Source of the DNA: Erythrobacter colymbi
GTDB taxonomy: Bacteria > Pseudomonadota > Alphaproteobacteria > Sphingomonadales > Sphingomonadaceae
Reading direction: 5' to 3'
Length of the DNA stretch: 64,000 bases
Assembly (NCBI RefSeq): GCF_002155685.1
Contig: NZ_MUYK01000006.1
Span: forward strand, 124,001-188,000
Numbering within the stretch: position 1 is the first letter of the stretch; every line of letters begins with the position of its first letter. The position numbers and the translations under genes are program-made. The notes below the pieces were generated by a model. That model saw nothing but the letters and a program-made list of their open reading frames with translations, was not told the DNA's origin and ran no database searches. Positions 59,584-64,000 of the stretch are shown in pieces.

Positions 59584-59645
59584 TTGCACTGCACAAAATA
59601 GTGAATGCGGATGCGAAGTCAAGCGATTTTGTGCAGTGCACAAAA
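59584..59645 (-). promoter_or_regulatory. phasin promoter flanked by two PhaR-like palindromic operators
   Basis: On the minus strand the -35 TTGACT (59622-59617), 16 bases and -10 TATTTT (59600-59595) form a good sigma70 promoter. An exact 19-base palindrome TTTTGTGCA-G-TGCACAAAA lies upstream (59627-59645). A half-degenerate copy TTGCACTGCACAAAA overlaps the -10 (59584-59598). TGC-rich repeats of this kind are bound by the phasin repressor PhaR in related bacteria. The assignment is inference. Confidence 0.75.
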
Positions 59646-59715
59646 AACTCTAAACCATCATAAATTCAGGAAGATAATTCCATGTCAGAGGTTTTGCCGC
59701 ACGTGCGCGGCATCA

Positions 59716-61617
59716 TCATCGCGTTTTCACATAGCGCCCCGGCGCGTCCTCGATCACAGGGTCGCCCTTGCCGCCCGGCACCCGCTTGCCCTCGGCAGGA
59801 ACGCGCATGTCGGACTGCTGGAGGAGCCATGCGAGCCAGTGCGGCCACCAGCTGCCCGGATGCTCGGTCGCGCCCGCGACGAAGTCCTTGAGGCTGGGCG
59901 CATGGCTGTCGCCGACCCAGTACTGGTACTTGCCCGCGGACGGCGGGTTGACCACGCCCGCGATGTGCCCCGAGCCTGCCAGCAGGAACTCGACCGGCCC
60001 CGTGAAGTGCTTCGTGATGCGCCAAACGCTTTCGGCGGGTGCGATGTGATCCTCGCGCCCGGCCTGGATGAAGCTCGGGGTGGCGACGCGGGTCAGGTCG
60101 ATCGGCGTCCCGTCCGCTTCCAGCGCATCGGGCACCACCAGCTTGTTGTCGCGGTAGAGGTCGCGCAGATAGGCGTTGTGCCACTTGGAAGGCAGGTTGG
60201 TGACGTCGCCGTTCCAGTGGAGCAGGTCGAAGGCCGGGTAATCCTCGCCCAGCAGGTAGTTGTTGACGACGTAGTTCCAGATCAGATCACGCCCGCGCAG
60301 CGCGTTGAAGGTCGCAGCGAGATAGCGCCCGTCGAGATAGCCTTGCGGGGAGAGCTGCCCGATCATCTCGAGCTGGCCTTCGTCGATGAAATTCTTGAGA
60401 TCTCCGCTCTTCTCGAAATCAACCTGCGCGGTGAAGAAGGTGGCCGACTTGACCTTGTCCGCCTCGCCCCGCCGCGCCAGCACCGCCAGCGTTGCGGCAA
60501 GGGTCGTCCCCGCCACGCAATAGCCGATGGTGTGGACAGCGGGCACATCCAGCCGTGCGCGGACATGGTCGATCGCCTCGATCTGGGCGCGGATGTAATC
60601 GTCCCACACGATGTCGGCCATGCTCTCGTCGGCGCTCTTCCAGCTGACCACGAAGACGCTGATCCCCTGATCGACCGCCCACTTGATGAAGCTCTTCTTG
60701 GGGGTGAGGTCGAGGATGTAGAAGCGGTTGATCCACGGCGGGAAGATCACCAGCGGCACCTCCAGCACCGCCTCGGTCGAGGGCGAGTACTGGATCAGCT
60801 GGTAGAGCGGCGTCTCGTGCACCACCTTGCCGGGGCTCGCGGCGAGGTTCTCGCCCAGCCGGAAGGCGTTCGGATCGGTGTGGGTCAGCTGCCCGCGCTT
60901 GAGGTCGTTGATGAGGTGCTGCATCCCGCGCACCAGATTGGCGCCCTTGGTCTCCATCGTGCGCTTCAAAACCACCGGATTGAGCGCAAGGAAGTTGTCA
61001 GGGCTCATCGCCTCGGCGAGCGCAGTGACCGCGAATTCGAGCTGCTGGCGCTTGGTTTTGTCGAGCCCCTCCATGCCCTTCACGGCCTGCCGGAAGTAGT
61101 CGGCGAGCATCAGGTAGGTCTGGTGGAGCAGCAGGAAGGCGGGGTGCGCGCGCCACGCGGGATCGGCGAAGCGGCGGTCCGACTTGGGCAGGGCGGCGGC
61201 CTCGGGCGCTTCGGCGAGCTTTCCGCCCGCGGCAAAGCTCTGCATCACCCCGGTCCACAGCTGCATCTGGTCCTGCGCGAGCTTGGCCGAGGCTTCGAAC
61301 ATCCCCTTGGGAAGCTGGCCGAGCATGCCCTGCGTGACCACCAGCCATTGCGCGGGATCGAGCAGGCTTGCCCCCGCACCCTTGGCGGCCTTTTCAGCAG
61401 CGGCCGTCGTTTGGTGGGTGGCGAAATCGAGCCACAGCTGCTGGAGCTGCGCGCCGGTGGCGGCCCATTCGGCCATGTCGCCCGCGCCCAGACCCTGCGC
61501 CATCAGCGATTCGGAACCTTCCGCGCCCATCAGCTCGCGCATGGCTTCGCCCTGCATGTCGAAGAAGCCCTTCAGGGCCTCGCCCGCTGCCGCCATCGGG
61601 TCGGTATCCTGTGCCAT
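59716..61617 (-). CDS. phaC: class I poly(3-hydroxyalkanoate) synthase
   Basis: I start at the ATG at 61617 (MAQDTDP). A TTG nine bases upstream is less likely. The 633-residue enzyme polymerises 3-hydroxyacyl-CoA on granule surfaces. The active-site Cys is C367 in the lipase-like box HTIGYCVAGTTLA. The catalytic Asp is in QAGREDHIAPAESV and the His in GSGHIAGVVNPPS. The conserved PPWINRFYILDLTPKKSF stretch and a mid-protein WNADGTNLP-like WNGDVTNLPSKWH support class I. No phaE or phaR gene is adjacent. Confidence 0.95.
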   Translation of the reverse strand: MAQDTDPMAAAGEALKGFFDMQGEAMRELMGAEGSESLMAQGLGAGDMAEWAATGAQLQQLWLDFATHQTTAAAEKAAKGAGASLLDPAQWLVVTQGMLGQLPKGMFEASAKLAQDQMQLWTGVMQSFAAGGKLAEAPEAAALPKSDRRFADPAWRAHPAFLLLHQTYLMLADYFRQAVKGMEGLDKTKRQQLEFAVTALAEAMSPDNFLALNPVVLKRTMETKGANLVRGMQHLINDLKRGQLTHTDPNAFRLGENLAASPGKVVHETPLYQLIQYSPSTEAVLEVPLVIFPPWINRFYILDLTPKKSFIKWAVDQGISVFVVSWKSADESMADIVWDDYIRAQIEAIDHVRARLDVPAVHTIGYCVAGTTLAATLAVLARRGEADKVKSATFFTAQVDFEKSGDLKNFIDEGQLEMIGQLSPQGYLDGRYLAATFNALRGRDLIWNYVVNNYLLGEDYPAFDLLHWNGDVTNLPSKWHNAYLRDLYRDNKLVVPDALEADGTPIDLTRVATPSFIQAGREDHIAPAESVWRITKHFTGPVEFLLAGSGHIAGVVNPPSAGKYQYWVGDSHAPSLKDFVAGATEHPGSWWPHWLAWLLQQSDMRVPAEGKRVPGGKGDPVIEDAPGRYVKTR

Positions 61618-61777
61618 CGCCTGCAAAAGTCCTCAAATCGCGCTGCGGCCTCGATAGTGCCGTCAATCGCTTCCACTCGCAACTCGCCGAAAACCCGCTT
61701 CCCTGCCAGCGCAATATTCGCCAAGGGAAGGATGCAGCGGATGCATCAAACCCGCGCATGACAAGGGTGTGACGTCA

Positions 61778-62977
61778 ATGAATGACCAGTTCTATCGCAT
61801 GAAGCGGATGCCTCCGTATGTGATCGCGGAGGTCAATGCCATGCGTCATGCAGCCCGTCTGGCGGGGCAGGACATCATCGACCTCGGCATGGGTAACCCC
61901 GATCAGCCGCCGCCGCAGCACGTGATCGACAAGCTGTGCGAAGTCGCGGCCAAGCCGGATGCGCACGGCTATTCGCAGTCGAAGGGCATTCCGGGCCTGC
62001 GCCGCGCGCAGGCGGGCTACTACGCCCGCCGCTTCGGGGTGGAACTCGATCCCGATACCGAGGTGGTGGTGACGATGGGCTCGAAGGAGGGCCTGTCGAG
62101 CCTTGCGACCGCGATCATCGCGCCGGGCGACGTGGTGCTGGCGCCCAATCCGTCCTACCCGATCCACACCTTCGGCTTCATCATCGCGGGCGCCACGATC
62201 CGTTCGGTGCCGACCACGCCGGACGAACACTACTGGGAATCGCTCGAGCGGGCGATGAACTACACCGTCCCGCGCCCCTCGGTGCTGGTGGTGAGCTACC
62301 CCTCCAACCCCACCGCCGAGACCGTGGAGCTGCCCTTCTACGAGCGCCTTGTCGCCTGGGCGAAGGAGAACCAGGTCTGGATCGTCTCCGATCTGGCCTA
62401 TTCCGAGCTTTATTTCGACGGCAAGCCCACGCGCTCGATCATGGAAGTGCCGGGCGCGAAGGATGTCGCGATCGAATTCACCTCGATGTCGAAGACCTAT
62501 TCGATGGCCGGTTGGCGAATGGGCTTTGCGGTCGGCAACCGCCAGCTGATCGCCGCGCTGACGCGGGTGAAGTCCTATCTCGATTACGGGGCTTTCACCC
62601 CGATCCAGGCTGCCGCCTGCGCCGCGCTCAACGGCCCGCAGGACATCATCGAGACGAATCGCGAGCTCTATCACAAGCGCCGCGACGTGATGGTCGAGGC
62701 CTTCGGCCGCGCCGGGTGGGATATCCCGCCGCCGCCGGCTTCGATGTTCGCCTGGGCTCCGCTGCCGCCGGCGCTTAAATCGATGGGGAGCCTCGAATTC
62801 TCGAAGCAGCTCCTCACCCAGGCGCAGGTCGCCGTCGCGCCGGGCGTGGGCTACGGCGAGAACGGCGAGGGCTACGTGCGGATCGCCATGGTCGAGAACG
62901 AACAGCGGCTTCGCCAGGCGGCGCGCAATATCAAGCGCTACCTCCAGTCGGTGGGCGTCAACAGCTCGGCCGCCTAG
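61778..62977 (+). CDS. PLP-dependent aminotransferase, AlaC/LL-DAP aminotransferase type
   Basis: I take the ATG at 61778. A GTG nine bases upstream (giving MTSMN) is possible. The 399-residue class I aminotransferase has NPDQPPPQHVIDKL, the SNPTAETV motif and the PLP lysine K239 in SMSKTYSMAGWRMGF. The similarity is to AlaC/YfdZ alanine transaminases and to DapL, and sequence alone does not decide between them. It is divergent from phaC. Confidence 0.88.
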   Translation: MNDQFYRMKRMPPYVIAEVNAMRHAARLAGQDIIDLGMGNPDQPPPQHVIDKLCEVAAKPDAHGYSQSKGIPGLRRAQAGYYARRFGVELDPDTEVVVTMGSKEGLSSLATAIIAPGDVVLAPNPSYPIHTFGFIIAGATIRSVPTTPDEHYWESLERAMNYTVPRPSVLVVSYPSNPTAETVELPFYERLVAWAKENQVWIVSDLAYSELYFDGKPTRSIMEVPGAKDVAIEFTSMSKTYSMAGWRMGFAVGNRQLIAALTRVKSYLDYGAFTPIQAAACAALNGPQDIIETNRELYHKRRDVMVEAFGRAGWDIPPPPASMFAWAPLPPALKSMGSLEFSKQLLTQAQVAVAPGVGYGENGEGYVRIAMVENEQRLRQAARNIKRYLQSVGVNSSAA

Positions 62978-63084
62978 AGCCGTTTCCCAAGTTTCAATGC
63001 TTTCTGATCCAAAACGGAAGAATTCCTGTCCGATTTGCGTTAGTTTGCGGGTAAACATGGGATGAGCAGCTGAAGGAGAGGGCA

Positions 63085-63735
63085 ATGGCGTCCGGAGCCG
63101 CGCGGCGGCTGACCGACAGACAACGCGCCGTGATGGAACGCATCGACCGGCGCGTGCCTATCAAGGTGATTGCCCAGGAGCTCGGTGTGTCCGAGACCCG
63201 GATCAATCAGCATATCCGCGCGCTGAAGGACGTTTACGACGCGGCCAGCCTTGGCGAACTGGTCGAGAATTATCGCGCCACGATCGCCCCCGATACCGTC
63301 GAAACGCCCTCGGAAAATGCCCCAAGTACGGCTCCGGATGAAACTTTGCTGAAGCCCTTCAGCGAAGATGCATACACAATTTCTCAGGTTAACGCGGCGA
63401 CTGATCCGGCTGAATTCGGGAGCCGGAACGATCCGGGCCAACTGGTTCTCGGCGACGCGATGCCCCTGATTGAACAGGCACCGTGGCTGAGACCGGGCGA
63501 ACCCCGGGTGGTTCCCGGAGTGCTCGATGGTGAGCATGCCGTCCTGTTTCGGTTGGGGGCGATCGTCGGGATCGCCGCGGGCATTCTGGCGTCGGTGGTT
63601 CTCGTGATCACGGCGGCACGCACACTCAGCGAGGCAACGGAGGGCAAGGTCAACTACTCCGCGGAAACTGGGGTCGTTGCCGGAGGAGCACCGGCAGCGC
63701 TGGAGACGAACGATGGAAAATCGTATTCTCGCTGA
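63085..63735 (+). CDS. membrane-tethered LuxR-type HTH protein
   Basis: The 216-residue protein has an N-terminal LuxR/GerE-like helix-turn-helix (residues 8-60: LTDRQRAVMERIDRRVPIKV, VSETRINQHIRALKDV). A disordered middle and one membrane helix at about 152-178 (LFRLGAIVGIAAGILASVVL) follow. There is no receiver domain. A GAAGGAGAGG site precedes the ATG. The next gene starts inside its end (23-base overlap), so the two are coupled. The regulon is unknown. Confidence 0.75.
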   Translation: MASGAARRLTDRQRAVMERIDRRVPIKVIAQELGVSETRINQHIRALKDVYDAASLGELVENYRATIAPDTVETPSENAPSTAPDETLLKPFSEDAYTISQVNAATDPAEFGSRNDPGQLVLGDAMPLIEQAPWLRPGEPRVVPGVLDGEHAVLFRLGAIVGIAAGILASVVLVITAARTLSEATEGKVNYSAETGVVAGGAPAALETNDGKSYSR

Positions 63736-64000
63736 CGCACACAATCTCAAGAAGCTCATCCGTGAAGCCGAAGCCCTGGCCGACGAGGCGATCATCGCCA
63801 TGGCCCGGCTGAAGCAGGCGATGCTGACTGCCCGACAGAACCCGGAGATCGAAGTCAACACCGGCCAGCGCGCGCTGGTGCGGCTGACCGAAGCCGAAAG
63901 CCAGGCGCTGTCGATGTCCACCAGCCTGCTGCGCGTCCATGACGAGCTGAGCAAGGTCTCGCGGATCTATGCCGGTCCCGATACGGGCGGCCAGACCACG
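63713..64000 (+). CDS. hypothetical helical protein, 3' end beyond window
   Basis: An ATG at 63713 opens 96 codons to the window end. It begins MENRILADAHNLKKLIREAE and is helical throughout, with RLTEAESQALSMSTSLLRVH. It overlaps the HTH-membrane gene by 23 bases. No family is recognised. Its coupling suggests it works with the HTH protein. Confidence 0.65.
   Translation, partial: MENRILADAHNLKKLIREAEALADEAIIAMARLKQAMLTARQNPEIEVNTGQRALVRLTEAESQALSMSTSLLRVHDELSKVSRIYAGPDTGGQTT

Noticed and set aside
61617..61626. TTG start of phaC nine bases upstream of the ATG
   Set aside because: The GAGGAC site fits neither choice perfectly and ATG is the usual start for PhaC. Three residues do not alter the call.

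Overview
The window is a high-GC, gene-dense alphaproteobacterial chromosome segment. It most resembles an Erythrobacteraceae/Sphingomonadales genome. This is an inference from gene content: a NepR-EcfG-PhyR general stress response locus, a class I PHA synthase with phasin, LptF/LptG, ClpS, and two dispersed inverted-repeat families that I associate with sphingomonads. I see no transposase, integrase, phage head gene or CRISPR array.

Layout. 1-1336: the start of a GNAT acetyltransferase (leaving the window) and a secreted isoaspartyl peptidase. 1443-8795 (minus): a compact seven-gene operon, nearly all with 4-base overlaps, encoding DUF4129, DUF4350, MoxR AAA ATPase, DUF58, SpoIIM-like, RDD and a class A beta-lactamase-fold protein. 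8858-12515: pheA, a membrane-anchored cytochrome c, rlmE and a Ppx/GppA phosphatase. 12701-13777: tRNA-Gln(CTG) and a LOG-family protein.

14197-40019 (plus) is the main accessory feature. It is a complete-looking extracellular contractile injection system (eCIS, Afp/PVC-like): sheath, tube, a T4 gp26-like chaperone, a Pro-rich linker protein, a DUF4255 cap, an AAA+ ATPase, an 86-aa protein, a 1614-aa DUF4157 (HELAH) protein, a CIS tube-type hub protein, a LysM-like protein, gp27-like hub, gp5-like spike, PAAR tip, gp25, two baseplate J proteins, a tail-I/beta-helix protein and a DUF6519/beta-helix fibre. Almost all genes overlap by about 4 bases, so this looks like one transcript. The DUF4157 protein is the best candidate for a combined structural (tape-like) and effector protein. 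Its C-terminal part is visibly less GC-rich than the rest.

40231-48022: a desaturase, thiD, an unusual Sel1-repeat/trypsin-like protease fusion, DUF1272, glmM, a dicarboxylate symporter and Fe-SOD. 48139-52012 is the general stress response locus: ecfG and nepR on minus, a divergent CHASE-HWE histidine kinase, and phyR. A palindromic EcfG-type promoter lies between nepR and the kinase. A candidate small RNA with a C-rich loop and a strong terminator lies upstream of phyR (51924-52012). 52060-64000: a GNAT-like protein, a desaturase, a GNAT, lptG and lptF, DUF427, clpS, a phasin under a well-formed promoter flanked by PhaR-like palindromes, phaC, an AlaC/DapL-type aminotransferase, a membrane-tethered HTH protein and a truncated hypothetical gene.
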